Numbered from the stretch's first letter, positions 35,452 through 44,732 are shown. The stretch is 64,000 nt of DNA from Cohaesibacter intestini (GCF_003324485.1 NZ_QODK01000008.1:89347-153346), one strand, 5' to 3'. The notes: generated by a model not told the origin, from the sequence alone. Numbers and translations: made by a program.

Positions 35452-36833
35452 CATCCATGTCAACCCAGCCGCGTCTGAGCTTGCCGGTGACCATCATAGG
35501 GCTGGCCATCGCCATCATTCTCACCGCCATCGGTGTGGTATTCGGCTTCATGCAGGACCTGTCCGTACAATTGATCATCCTGTCGGCCATCTCCACTATG
35601 GTGGCCTTCATGTGGGGCTGGCGCTTTGTCCTTGGCCAATTTGCCAACCACTCTGCCAAGGATGAACAGCAGGACGAAGAAGGCTCTATCAGTGAAGGCC
35701 GCAAGGTCTGGCTGCAATTCAGGGCTCCGCTCTATGGATTGCTGTTCCTGCTGGCGCTGTTTCTAATCTTGTCACTGACGGTCGAGAGCTTCTTTAACAT
35801 CTGGAACATCGTTTCCTTTCTGATCATCCTGACCATCATCGTGCTGACCCGCACGCTTGGCCGCCATTTCGAGCAGAACAGGTCCGCCTTCATTGGCATC
35901 ATGGTCCTGTGCGGTCTGTTTTCCATCGGCTCGATGAATATCGAGGGCTTCGCCTCGGGTGCCAACATCAAGGCGATGTTGCTCTTTGCCGCCTTCCTTG
36001 GCATCGCGTCGGTCGGACAGACTTTGGTGGCGTTGCTCGGTGGGCTTGATCTGTCGATCCCCTTCATCATTGGCGCGGCCAATGTGGGCCTTTTATATCT
36101 GATCAGCCTCGGGGTGCCGTCATGGCTGGCCGTGATCATTGTTTTGCTGACCGGCGCGATCCTTGGGGTCATCAACGGGCTGTTGAGCTTTCGTTTGCAG
36201 GGACAGGCACTGATCGTCACTTTGGGGACCGGCTTTGCCATCTCGGGCGGCATTCAGATCATCACCTCGATCGGTTCGGCCTATTCGGGCAATGTGTTTG
36301 GCCAAGTGCCTGCCTGGCTGTCCAATCTGGCCGCGATGAATGGCACCACCTTCGGTCTGCCATTCCCGCCTGTGATTGCCATCTGGGGGCTGGTGCTGAT
36401 CCTGCTGACCGTCGGCATGAAATACACCGTGTATGGGCGATACCTGTATGCGCTGGGCGTCAATCGCACCTCCGCCAGCCGCGTCATGGTTTCAGAGCTT
36501 GGCTATTGGGTCACCATGTATGCCATTTCCGGTTTCTTTGCCGCGATGGCCGGGGCCTTGCTGTTGGGCTGGTCCGGTGGCGGCTTCATCGGCGTGGGCG
36601 ATCAATATCTGTTCCTCACACTGGCGGCGGTCGTCGTGGGGGGAACGTCCCTTCTCGGCGGTCAGGGCAGCTATGGCTTCACCGTCATCGGGGTGCTTGT
36701 CTTGCAAGTTCTTTCATCCTTCCTGATTGGCATCGGTCTCGACTTCGAATGGCAGCAATTCATTTTCGGTCTGCTCATTCTGCCGATGGTCGCGCTCTAT
36801 GCCCGCTCGCCGCATATCAGAACGCAAATCTAG
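35448..36833 (+). CDS. Sugar-type ABC permease with N-terminal two-helix extension
   Basis: 461 residues. About 120 residues precede the usual permease core, holding two helices (PVTIIGLAIAIILTAIGVVFGF and the following stretch) and an acidic linker (DEQQDEEG). The core shows LGGLDLSIPFIIGAANVGL, VTLGTGFAISGG, YALGVNRTSASRVM and VVVGGTSLLGGQGS. With the neighbouring permease, which is extended at the other end, it forms an unusually large heteromeric channel. Confidence 0.9.
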   Translation: MTSMSTQPRLSLPVTIIGLAIAIILTAIGVVFGFMQDLSVQLIILSAISTMVAFMWGWRFVLGQFANHSAKDEQQDEEGSISEGRKVWLQFRAPLYGLLFLLALFLILSLTVESFFNIWNIVSFLIILTIIVLTRTLGRHFEQNRSAFIGIMVLCGLFSIGSMNIEGFASGANIKAMLLFAAFLGIASVGQTLVALLGGLDLSIPFIIGAANVGLLYLISLGVPSWLAVIIVLLTGAILGVINGLLSFRLQGQALIVTLGTGFAISGGIQIITSIGSAYSGNVFGQVPAWLSNLAAMNGTTFGLPFPPVIAIWGLVLILLTVGMKYTVYGRYLYALGVNRTSASRVMVSELGYWVTMYAISGFFAAMAGALLLGWSGGGFIGVGDQYLFLTLAAVVVGGTSLLGGQGSYGFTVIGVLVLQVLSSFLIGIGLDFEWQQFIFGLLILPMVALYARSPHIRTQI

Positions 36834-36880
36834 GAAGATGGTTATGAGATATCTGTTTAATCGTCCAGGGAGGACATAAC

Positions 36881-37582
36881 ATGGCGGTTTTCGAAACGGC
36901 TGATATCACAGCGGTCAGTTATTCGACGGCGCTCTTGGGTCTAGTCGCAACAAGTGTTCTGCTTTTCATTGGGTCTGGTTGGGCGGATCGCAGCTGGAAA
37001 TTGCCGGTCACCCTTTGCGGTATCGCAGCACTCGTCGGCGTTGGGGCCGTCTATGAGGCGAGGGAAGCCTGGATGGCGGCGCAAAAAGTACCCGTCGGCT
37101 ATCATTATGTCGGCTGGGCGGTGTCCATGCCGCTGCAAATTCTGGCGCTCTATTTCTTTGCGGCGCGATCTGGGGAGCTCGGAGCAGGTCTGTTCTGGCG
37201 TCTGGCCATCGTGTCCAATCTCATGGTGTTTGTTCGCTATCTTGGCGAGGCAACATTGATGAATGCGACGCTGGCCTTTCTGATCGGACTAGTCCTCTGG
37301 CTCTACATTCTCGGAGAGCTGTTCTTTGGCCGCATGGATGAGACGGTCCGTGGTTCCTTGAGTGAGCCGGTCCAGCGGGGATATTTCTGGCTGCGACTGA
37401 TCGTGACCGTCGGTTGGGCAGTTTATCCCCTGGGCAACTTCCTGACCTCTTTCAGCGGCTACGTCGATACCGGGGCGCTTTCTGTCACCTACAACATTGC
37501 CGATTTCTTGAACCGTATGGCTTTTGGCGCAGCCATTCTTGCGACTGCTTTGCTTGAGAGCAAGGAGACCGAAAATGCGTAA
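36881..37582 (+). CDS. Proteorhodopsin-fold protein lacking the retinal-binding lysine
   Basis: 233 residues, seven predicted helices, GGGAGG ribosome site. The whole chain aligns by eye with proteorhodopsin: HYVGWAVSMPLQ (helix C), YLGEATLM, LGELFFG, GWAVYPLGNFL (helix F) and TYNIADFLNRMAFG (helix G). The Schiff-base lysine position is R212; the proton acceptor Asp is G78, the donor Glu is A89, and the Arg of helix C is H75. D208, W179 and Y182 of the pocket remain. It should not bind retinal covalently or pump protons. Function unknown; it sits between an ABC permease and an SPFH protein. Confidence 0.85.
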   Translation: MAVFETADITAVSYSTALLGLVATSVLLFIGSGWADRSWKLPVTLCGIAALVGVGAVYEAREAWMAAQKVPVGYHYVGWAVSMPLQILALYFFAARSGELGAGLFWRLAIVSNLMVFVRYLGEATLMNATLAFLIGLVLWLYILGELFFGRMDETVRGSLSEPVQRGYFWLRLIVTVGWAVYPLGNFLTSFSGYVDTGALSVTYNIADFLNRMAFGAAILATALLESKETENA

Positions 37583-37639
37583 GCCGTCACTGCCACAATC
37601 CATCCATACCTCAATTTTTCAACATGAAGGGGAAGCCAA

Positions 37640-39367
37640 ATGAAGGGTGCAGACTTCATCGCAATTATCATTTTGGCGGCGATCGTTATCGCGGTCTGCG
37701 CCTATCTCTTGCATTGGCTTTATCGCCGATCAACCAAGGACATTTCCTTTGTTCGCACGGGCTTTGGTGGTGAAAAGGTCGTAATGGGCGGGGGCGCCTT
37801 CGTCCTCCCGATCTTGCATGACATCACCGATGTCAACATGAACATGTTGCGGCTCGAAATCATCCGGGCAAGAGAGAAATCTCTCATCACCAAGGACCGG
37901 ATGCGGGTCGAGTTGACGGTCGAATTCTATGTGCGTGTGGCACCCAATGAAGAGGCGGTTGCAACGGCCGCCCGCTCACTGGGCAATCGCACCATGCATG
38001 CCGAGCAGCTCAAGGATCTTGTTCAGGGCCGCTTCATCGATGCCATGGGGGGCGCTGCTGCGACCATGAGCCTTGAGGAAATTCATGAAAACCGTCAGGC
38101 CTTCGTCAAGGAAGTGCGCAGGGAAGTGGCTGAGAGTCTGGCCGTGGATGGGCTGGAACTGGAATCGGTCTCCCTCACGTCCCTCGATCAGGCTGATATC
38201 TCGCTGTTCGATCCGTCCAACACCTTTGACGCGCAAGGTCTGACGATCCTGACCGAACAGATCGAAAGCCGAAAGAAAAAGCGCAACGATATCGAGAAAG
38301 ACTCGATGATTGCCATTCACTCCAAGAATCTGGAAGCGGAAAAACAGTCGTTGGAAATTCAACGTGATACCGAATATGCCCGGCTCGCCCACGAGGCAGA
38401 AGTGTCTGTTCAGCGCGCCCAGCGCAAGGCGGAAATTTCCAGTGAAAATGCGGCACGTCAGCGGGAAATCGAGGAAGTGCAGCTGCGCGAACGCGAAGCG
38501 GTCGAGCGTGCCCGGATCGCGATGGAACAACAGATCGAGATGGTCGAAATCAAACGCCAGGAAGCTCTTGCACTGGAAGAGCAGGCACGCGAAATCGCCG
38601 TTTCGACCAAGTCCAAGGAACGGTCCATGGCTCAGGCCGAGGCCGAAGAGGCAAGGGCAAAAATGGTCGAGGCTGCCGAACGCGTTCAAACCCTGCGCGA
38701 TACCGAAATTGCCACCCGACAAAAGGCCATTGCCTTGCTGGAATCACAGAAACTTGCCGAAGCCGAGGCAGCCCGTATCAAGGTGCTGGCAGAGGCCGAG
38801 AAGGCTGCTGCTGAAGATCGCGCCAAGGCCGATGGCATTGCCGTGGCTGCAATGGCCGAGCGTTACAGAGTGGAAGCGGAAGGCAAGCGCGCCCTCAATG
38901 AAGCGGAAAATATGCGGTCCGATGCATCGCGCCGCAGTGGTCTGCACAAGTCTCTGGTCGAAAAACTGCCGGACATCATCCGCGAAAGTGTCAAGCCGAT
39001 GGAGAAGATCGAAGGCATCAAGATCCTGCATGTCGATGGCCTGCCGGGCTTCTCCAGCACAGGTGGTGCTGGGACAGGCGGCGCAGGGGCACCCGATGGT
39101 GAAGGCGCGTCCCCACGGGAGGGCAATCTCGCCGATCAGGTGGTCTCATCCGCTCTGCGCTATCGATCTCAGGCGCCCTTTGTCGACCAGCTTCTGGGAG
39201 AAATCGGCTTGAATGCGGACAATGTGCATCGCACGCACACGCTGCAGGACCTCTCAAAGATTGTCTACACGGAGCCAAATGGTCCGTCGGATGCGCAAGA
39301 CAAGGCCGCCAAGAGCCCCAAAGGGCCCAAGGACAAGCCGACGAGTGATCCCAAGCAGGTGAACTAG
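37640..39367 (+). CDS. SPFH-domain/flotillin-like protein
   Basis: 575 residues. One N-terminal TM helix (about 5-27) is followed by an SPFH/PHB domain (VEFYVRVAPNEEAV, LKDLVQGRFIDAM, LDQADISLFDP), then a coiled coil of about 220 residues rich in Glu, Ala and Arg, and a Gly/Pro-rich C-terminal segment. This is the flotillin/YqiK layout, in which oligomers scaffold membrane microdomains. It lies directly after the pseudo-rhodopsin and before two membrane proteins, so it may organise this cluster's transport machinery; that is inference. Confidence 0.9.
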   Translation: MKGADFIAIIILAAIVIAVCAYLLHWLYRRSTKDISFVRTGFGGEKVVMGGGAFVLPILHDITDVNMNMLRLEIIRAREKSLITKDRMRVELTVEFYVRVAPNEEAVATAARSLGNRTMHAEQLKDLVQGRFIDAMGGAAATMSLEEIHENRQAFVKEVRREVAESLAVDGLELESVSLTSLDQADISLFDPSNTFDAQGLTILTEQIESRKKKRNDIEKDSMIAIHSKNLEAEKQSLEIQRDTEYARLAHEAEVSVQRAQRKAEISSENAARQREIEEVQLREREAVERARIAMEQQIEMVEIKRQEALALEEQAREIAVSTKSKERSMAQAEAEEARAKMVEAAERVQTLRDTEIATRQKAIALLESQKLAEAEAARIKVLAEAEKAAAEDRAKADGIAVAAMAERYRVEAEGKRALNEAENMRSDASRRSGLHKSLVEKLPDIIRESVKPMEKIEGIKILHVDGLPGFSSTGGAGTGGAGAPDGEGASPREGNLADQVVSSALRYRSQAPFVDQLLGEIGLNADNVHRTHTLQDLSKIVYTEPNGPSDAQDKAAKSPKGPKDKPTSDPKQVN

Positions 39368-39419
39368 AGCAGCTTGAGCCGCGTGCGTCATCACGCCTTG
39401 AAGCAATGGGCATCCAATG

Positions 39420-39450
39420 CCTCTCCGGGTGACATTCAACCCCGGAGAGG
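39420..39450 (+). promoter_or_regulatory. Hairpin covering an upstream ribosome-site-like GGAGAGG
   Basis: CCTCTCCGGG and CCCGGAGAGG form a perfect 10-bp stem with an 11-base loop just before the next gene. The right arm contains GGAGAGG, at good spacing for GTG 39458, so folding could limit initiation there. Confidence 0.4.
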
Positions 39451-39457
39451 GTAGGGA

Positions 39458-39892
39458 GTGAACGGAATGTTGAAGCTATCCATTACGGAACGCGATTTGT
39501 TGGTCCATGCCAACTGGGCCGTGCTCGGCCTTTGTGGGACTGCCTTTCTGCTGGAAGGCTTCGCGACCGACAGTTTCCTGCTTTCTCTGGTGGGGATCTG
39601 CGTGATTGTGGCCGGATTCATCGCACATATGGTGATCAATGCCATCGCCGGGACCGCCTTCTCATCGGGCGAGACTGCGCTGGGAATGGGTTTGTTCGGC
39701 ATCGCGATCCTGGTATTCATTGCAGCCTGGCTTCAAGGGGCTTTGTCGATGTCCGACTATTGGTCCGGACTGGCTCTATTTGCCGTCCTCACTGTTGGTC
39801 TGCCGGTCTACATGGCCACCCGCTACGGTTTGAGAGGCGCGTTTTCCCATTTTCATAAAACACATGATCCGATGGGAAAGGCCGGGAAATGA
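39458..39892 (+). CDS. Uncharacterised small membrane protein
   Basis: 144 residues (141 if started at ATG 39467) with four hydrophobic helices (for example VLGLCGTAFLLEGF, VGICVIVAGFIAHMVI and GLFGIAILVFIAAWL). Its stop overlaps the SSS transporter start by 4 bases, which suggests it is an accessory subunit of that transporter, like the small partner proteins of some sodium:solute symporters. I do not recognise the family. Confidence 0.75.
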   Translation: MNGMLKLSITERDLLVHANWAVLGLCGTAFLLEGFATDSFLLSLVGICVIVAGFIAHMVINAIAGTAFSSGETALGMGLFGIAILVFIAAWLQGALSMSDYWSGLALFAVLTVGLPVYMATRYGLRGAFSHFHKTHDPMGKAGK

Positions 39893-41838
39893 GTGTTGCA
39901 ACCCACATGATCTGGCTGCCTCTGCTGGTTCTGGCCTATGGCCTTATGATTCTGTATTGGGCGCGGATTGCGGTCAATGAGGGTGGCACACAAGATGGCT
40001 TCTTCTCCGCCGGGCATGCGTTGCCTGCATGGGTGGGTGCCTTGATGCTGGCAGGTGCAAGCCTGTTCATCTGGTTGCTGTTCGTGGGGACCGAGCAGAT
40101 CGCCCAAAGCGGCTTCACCTTGCCGGTCTTGTTGCTGGCAGGGGTCATTGTGCCGTTGCCCGGTGTCATCTTCTTCAAGCGCAGCTGGTTCATTGCCGAG
40201 CGCATGCGCATCTCCTCACAGGCCGACATCTTCCGGCTTTATTATCAAAGTCCACTCTTGGTCTGTTTCTCTGTTGTCGTGGCGTTGCTTTTCGCTCTGG
40301 GATTTTGCGGATTGCAAGTGCGGTTTCTGGCCCATCTTGCAGAGGCTCTGACCGATGGTACAGTTTCGCAACTGGGCGCTTCGGTGTTCTTTGCTGCCAT
40401 TCTGGTTGCCGGCGTCGGCATTGGTGGCATGCGGTCGATTGGCTATCTGGGCGTGCTCCAAACGGTACTGGCATCGTTGGCAGTCATTTTGCTGGCAGGC
40501 TTTTCTCTCGTCTATGTTGGCGGCTTTGAGGCCCTGAATGCCAAGCTCCTTGCCTATTCGCTGATCGAAGGCAATGGCCACTTTTTCGAAGTCGGCAAGG
40601 TCATTGACTTCACCGCCGGGCTGGGGCGAGGCGGGCCTGTCGCCGGGTCGCAAACCAGCCTTGCCAACCTGTCGCTGGCCTTCGCCTTGATGGGGTTTCA
40701 GGCGAGCCCTCTGGCCTTCAAACTGATCCTGTCCACGCGCAGTGCCAATGGCCTTGCAACGGGACAGACATGGGTGACTGCTGGCTTTATTGGCCTGCTT
40801 GTGGTCTTTGCAATCGGTCTGATCGGCGCTTCGGGACTGGTCGAGACGGATCTGCAGCTTCTGCCTATGTTGCGCGACATCATGGCTCAGTCACCATGGT
40901 TCGCAGCGGTGATCTTTCTGGGTCTGCTTGCCGGTGTTCAGTTGCTTGCAGGCCTGTCTTTGTTCGTGGCCGCGGAAGGTCTGATCCGGCATGTCTACAA
41001 GCCTTTTTTCCATTCAAGACTGACCAAGCGAGAAACCGTGATGCTGACGCGGGTCGCGATCGCCATTCTGGCGGTTTTGGCAATGATTTTGCAGAATATC
41101 GCACCCGTGACCCTGTCGGCGCTGGCCGCTTTGGCCCTGCCACTGTCCTTCCAGCTCTTCACACCGCTTCTGGGCGTGGTCTGGTTTGGCTGGATCACCC
41201 GACAGGCAGCGGTCGTCGGTGCGGCTTTCGGGGCCTTTGGCGTCATTCTGATGGAACCATTCGGCTATCAGATTTTGTCTTTCTTTGGACTGGAACTGCC
41301 GTGGGGGCGTTGGCCCTGGACCATCCATTCGGCCCTGTGGGGCATGGTGCTCAACGTGACTGCCGTCCTGATCATTTCCGCAATTACCAATCGCGATACG
41401 CTGGGGCGGGAAGCACGGGATGTGCGCGCCATGCTGGCCGGATTGGCCGATCATGGGGGGAGCCATCGTGCGCTCAAGTCAGCGGCATGGTCCCTGACGC
41501 TGATCTGGTTTTTCCTCAGTGTCGGTCCAGGGCTGATTTTTGGCAACAAAGCCTTTGTTGCGGGAGCGCCAGACCAACCCGTCTGGCTGCTCGGCATGCC
41601 ATCCCTGTGGGCTTGGACGCTGGGCAGCTGGATCTGTGGCGTCGGTCTGGTCTGGTTTCTTGCCTACAAATTGGAGATGGCGAGCCCGCTGAAGGTGACC
41701 ATTGCCGCTTATAAGCCGGTTGAACGTCTCAGACAGGATCAATCTGACAGGGAAGCAGAAAGGCTGCGTGCCTTGGTCATCGCCGGGGCCATCGCCTTTG
41801 GTCTGGCTGTGTTGACCGCCTTCAGTTTCGGGTCTTGA
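39889..41838 (+). CDS. Sodium:solute symporter (SSS)-family transporter
   Basis: 649 residues with about 13 helices. Features fit the SSS/SSF superfamily: an N-terminal EGGTQDGFFSAGHALPAWVGALMLAGASL region (the DYxxAGR-like segment), and SLFVAAEGLIRHVYKPFF at the helix that normally coordinates sodium. The end carries an extra hydrophilic-hydrophobic tail. It probably brings in a carboxylate such as 4-hydroxybutyrate by sodium symport. It is coupled to the small membrane protein upstream by a 4-base overlap. Confidence 0.85.
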   Translation: MSVATHMIWLPLLVLAYGLMILYWARIAVNEGGTQDGFFSAGHALPAWVGALMLAGASLFIWLLFVGTEQIAQSGFTLPVLLLAGVIVPLPGVIFFKRSWFIAERMRISSQADIFRLYYQSPLLVCFSVVVALLFALGFCGLQVRFLAHLAEALTDGTVSQLGASVFFAAILVAGVGIGGMRSIGYLGVLQTVLASLAVILLAGFSLVYVGGFEALNAKLLAYSLIEGNGHFFEVGKVIDFTAGLGRGGPVAGSQTSLANLSLAFALMGFQASPLAFKLILSTRSANGLATGQTWVTAGFIGLLVVFAIGLIGASGLVETDLQLLPMLRDIMAQSPWFAAVIFLGLLAGVQLLAGLSLFVAAEGLIRHVYKPFFHSRLTKRETVMLTRVAIAILAVLAMILQNIAPVTLSALAALALPLSFQLFTPLLGVVWFGWITRQAAVVGAAFGAFGVILMEPFGYQILSFFGLELPWGRWPWTIHSALWGMVLNVTAVLIISAITNRDTLGREARDVRAMLAGLADHGGSHRALKSAAWSLTLIWFFLSVGPGLIFGNKAFVAGAPDQPVWLLGMPSLWAWTLGSWICGVGLVWFLAYKLEMASPLKVTIAAYKPVERLRQDQSDREAERLRALVIAGAIAFGLAVLTAFSFGS

Positions 41839-41867
41839 GCGTGAGAAATTTCTGGGAGGAGAAGAGT

Positions 41868-43025
41868 ATGGATCCATTTATTTTCAATACGTCGCGATCA
41901 ATTCGGTTCGGCGTTGGGCTGGTCGCCCAACTCGGAGAGATTGTAAAGGCGGAGGTGGGGGACCGGATCATGGTCGTGACCGATCCGGGCATGATCGCCA
42001 CCGGTCTGGTGGACCAGGCCCTCAAAGCGCTCGAGGCAGCAGGGGTCGCGGTTGAACTCTTCTCGGACGTGGAAGCCGATCCGCCTGAGGCTATCGTTCT
42101 CGCAGCCGCCGATCAGGCGAGAGAAAGCGATGTTGATGGCATCCTTGGTTTTGGCGGTGGATCATCTCTTGATGTGGCCAAACTGGTTGCCTTGTTGGCC
42201 AGAAGCGGCGAAACCCTCAAGGATGTCTATGGCGTTGGCAATGCCAAGGGACCGCGGTTGCCGCTCATTCTTGTGCCGACAACGGCTGGCACAGGCTCTG
42301 AAGTGACTCCCATTTCCATTGTCACCACCGGCACCAACGAGAAAATGGGGGTCGTCTCACCGGTCATTTTGCCCGATATCGCTCTGCTCGACCCCGCGCT
42401 AACCTATGGACTGCCGCCTCACATCACGGCGGCGACGGGCATTGACGCTATGGTCCATGCGATCGAAGCTTATGCTTCGGCCAGTGCCAACAACAATCCG
42501 GTCTCGCGGATGTTGGCGACACAGGCTCTTTCCCTTATGGGACCGTCCGTGTTGCAGGCCGTGCAGAATGGAAGCGACAAGGAAGCGCGCGGCAACATGT
42601 TGCTCGGGTCCATGCTGGCGGGACAGGCCTTTGCCAACTCACCGGTGGCCGCGGTCCATGCGTTGGCCTATCCACTCGGTGGCCATTTCCATATTCCGCA
42701 CGGATTGTCCAATGCGCTCGTGCTGCCGCATGTGCTCCGCTTCAATATTGTCACATCCCACGAACCCTATGCGCAGCTGGCACCTTTCGCCTTTCCTGAA
42801 CTCGCCCGTCTGGAAGGGCAGGAACGCGCCGCCGCCTTCTGTGATCGCTTGGCCGAGCTGGCGGTCGAATGCGGACTGCAACCCAATCTGAGGGCCATGA
42901 ATGTGCCGGAGGACATGCTGCCAAAGCTTGCCTCGGACGCAATGAACCAGACACGCCTTCTCGTCAACAATCCTCGCCCGGTGGAAGAAGCGGACGCACT
43001 CGCCATCTATCAGGCTGCATTTTAA
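41868..43025 (+). CDS. Iron-containing alcohol dehydrogenase (probable 4-hydroxybutyrate dehydrogenase)
   Basis: 385 residues from ATG 41868, which follows GGGAGGAG; a start at 41835 overlaps the upstream stop and is rejected. The family's nucleotide motif GFGGGSSLDVAK and the metal-binding HALAYPLGGHFHIPHG are intact. Paired with the succinate-semialdehyde dehydrogenase next door and the BlcC-type lactonase upstream, it most likely oxidises 4-hydroxybutyrate to succinate semialdehyde, the BlcB step. Other primary alcohols remain possible. Confidence 0.9.
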   Translation: MDPFIFNTSRSIRFGVGLVAQLGEIVKAEVGDRIMVVTDPGMIATGLVDQALKALEAAGVAVELFSDVEADPPEAIVLAAADQARESDVDGILGFGGGSSLDVAKLVALLARSGETLKDVYGVGNAKGPRLPLILVPTTAGTGSEVTPISIVTTGTNEKMGVVSPVILPDIALLDPALTYGLPPHITAATGIDAMVHAIEAYASASANNNPVSRMLATQALSLMGPSVLQAVQNGSDKEARGNMLLGSMLAGQAFANSPVAAVHALAYPLGGHFHIPHGLSNALVLPHVLRFNIVTSHEPYAQLAPFAFPELARLEGQERAAAFCDRLAELAVECGLQPNLRAMNVPEDMLPKLASDAMNQTRLLVNNPRPVEEADALAIYQAAF

Positions 43026-43050
43026 ATGACATCAGAAAGGATGGGATGCC

Positions 43051-44499
43051 ATGTTGGAGCTTTCCGATCAGAGCCTGTTGGAACACCGCGCCTTTCTTGG
43101 GGGGGAGTGGGTCTCAACCGGCAAAACCTTTTGCGTAACGAACCCTGCGACCGGAGAAACCATCGCCGAAGTGGCGGATCTATCTGCGCAAGATGTGAAA
43201 AAAGCCATCGATGCGGCCTATGAGGCGCAAAAGGCTTGGCGATCAAAAACCGCCAAGGAACGCTGTGCAATCCTGTTGCGTTGGAACGATTTGCTGCTGG
43301 AGCATCAGGATGATCTGGCCAAAATCTTGACCGCCGAAATGGGCAAACCTCTCGCTGAAGCCAAGGGCGAAATTGCTTACGGGGCATCCTTCATTCAGTG
43401 GTTCGCAGAGGAGGGGCGCCGGGTCTATGGCGATGTCATTCCGGGTCATCAGGAAGACAAGCGTATCGTCGTGATCAAACAGCCCATTGGCGTTGTCGGA
43501 TCCATCACCCCTTGGAATTTCCCAAATGCAATGATCTCCCGCAAGGTGGCACCTGCCTTGGCGTCGGGTTGCTCCTTTGTGGGCCGACCGGCGGAAAAGA
43601 CCCCCTTGTCTGCCCTTGCCATGGCGGTACTGGCCGAACGGGCAGGGGTCCCCAAGGGGGTGCTGTCGATTGTCACCAGCTCGGATTCCAAGGGCGTTGG
43701 GCTTGAACTCTGCACCAATCCCAAGGTGCGCAAACTCACCTTCACCGGCTCAACCCAGGTTGGGCGCATACTCATGCAACAATGCGCCCATGACATCAAG
43801 AAACTGTCTCTGGAACTGGGCGGCAATGCGCCATTTCTGGTCTTTGATGATGCCGATCTCGACAGCGCGGTCGAGGGGGCAATGATCGCCAAATATCGCA
43901 ATTCCGGTCAAACATGCGTGTGCGCCAACCGCATCTATGTCCAAAGCGGCGTGGCCGAGGCCTTTACACAGAAGCTGGCCACCGCCATCAGCAAGCTCAA
44001 GGTCGGCAACGGCATGCAGGAGGGCGTCACCATCGGTCCGCTGATCGATGAGGCCGGGCTTGGGAAGGTTGAAGACCATATTGCCGACGCGGTGTCGAAA
44101 GGGGCCAAGGTCAAGATCGGTGGCAAGCGATCCACGCTTGGCGGCACCTTTTTCGAGCCGACCCTGTTGTCCGGGGTCAGTGCGGGCATGAAAGTGCTGT
44201 CCGAAGAGACATTCGGACCCGTCGCCCCGGTGATCACGTTCGAGACCGTGGACGAAGCAATAGAGCTTGCCAACGACACTGAATTCGGATTGGCCGCTTA
44301 TTTTTATGCGCGGGACATTTCCACCGTCTGGCGGGTCGCAGAAGAGTTGGAAAGTGGCATGGTGGGCATCAATACCGGCCTCGTTTCCACCGCAGAGGCA
44401 CCCTTTGGTGGTGTCAAGTCTTCCGGTCTTGGTCGCGAGGGTTCCAAATATGGCATAGAGGACTTTCTGGAACAGAAATATCTCTGTTACAGCGTCTAA
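43051..44499 (+). CDS. gabD: Succinate-semialdehyde dehydrogenase (ALDH family)
   Basis: 482 residues. The ALDH landmarks are ITPWNFPNAM, LTFTGSTQVG, LELGGNAP (general-base Glu) and NSGQTCVCANR with the catalytic cysteine. The cofactor lysine loop reads SFVGRPAEKTP, so the usual K is R. It should oxidise succinate semialdehyde to succinate and feed the TCA cycle, the BlcA step. It is the last gene of the cluster and is followed by a terminator. Confidence 0.93.
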   Translation: MLELSDQSLLEHRAFLGGEWVSTGKTFCVTNPATGETIAEVADLSAQDVKKAIDAAYEAQKAWRSKTAKERCAILLRWNDLLLEHQDDLAKILTAEMGKPLAEAKGEIAYGASFIQWFAEEGRRVYGDVIPGHQEDKRIVVIKQPIGVVGSITPWNFPNAMISRKVAPALASGCSFVGRPAEKTPLSALAMAVLAERAGVPKGVLSIVTSSDSKGVGLELCTNPKVRKLTFTGSTQVGRILMQQCAHDIKKLSLELGGNAPFLVFDDADLDSAVEGAMIAKYRNSGQTCVCANRIYVQSGVAEAFTQKLATAISKLKVGNGMQEGVTIGPLIDEAGLGKVEDHIADAVSKGAKVKIGGKRSTLGGTFFEPTLLSGVSAGMKVLSEETFGPVAPVITFETVDEAIELANDTEFGLAAYFYARDISTVWRVAEELESGMVGINTGLVSTAEAPFGGVKSSGLGREGSKYGIEDFLEQKYLCYSV

Positions 44500-44509
44500 A
44501 AACAGCAGG

Positions 44510-44547
44510 GACAGATCGGCCACTCGGCTGATCTGTCACGCTTTTCT
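44510..44547 (+). terminator. Intrinsic terminator of the lactone/hydroxybutyrate cluster
   Basis: GACAGATC (44510-44517) pairs with GATCTGTC (44530-44537), with an inner GCC/GGC extension, and is followed by the T-rich CGCTTTTCTTT. It marks the end of the long plus-strand cluster. Confidence 0.75.
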
Positions 44548-44732
44548 TTGAGGCAATTGTCAGCTGGCGAAGAGCCGCTTGCGACGGGGGCAAAACGAGC
44601 TTTGATGAAACAATATTGCACCGCATTACGCCGCTTCGAGGCCTAACCTGCAGATTCTCTTGCCTTGCAGGATACATCTGTTTCCTATATGTTCTTGTCG
44701 TCAAATCTAAGCTCGGATGAAGTGAATTACCA

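Noticed and set aside
37562..37570. K228 of the rhodopsin-fold protein as a retinal attachment site
   Set aside because: It lies in the polar C-terminal tail after helix G, 16 residues beyond the Schiff-base position, and cannot reach the pocket.
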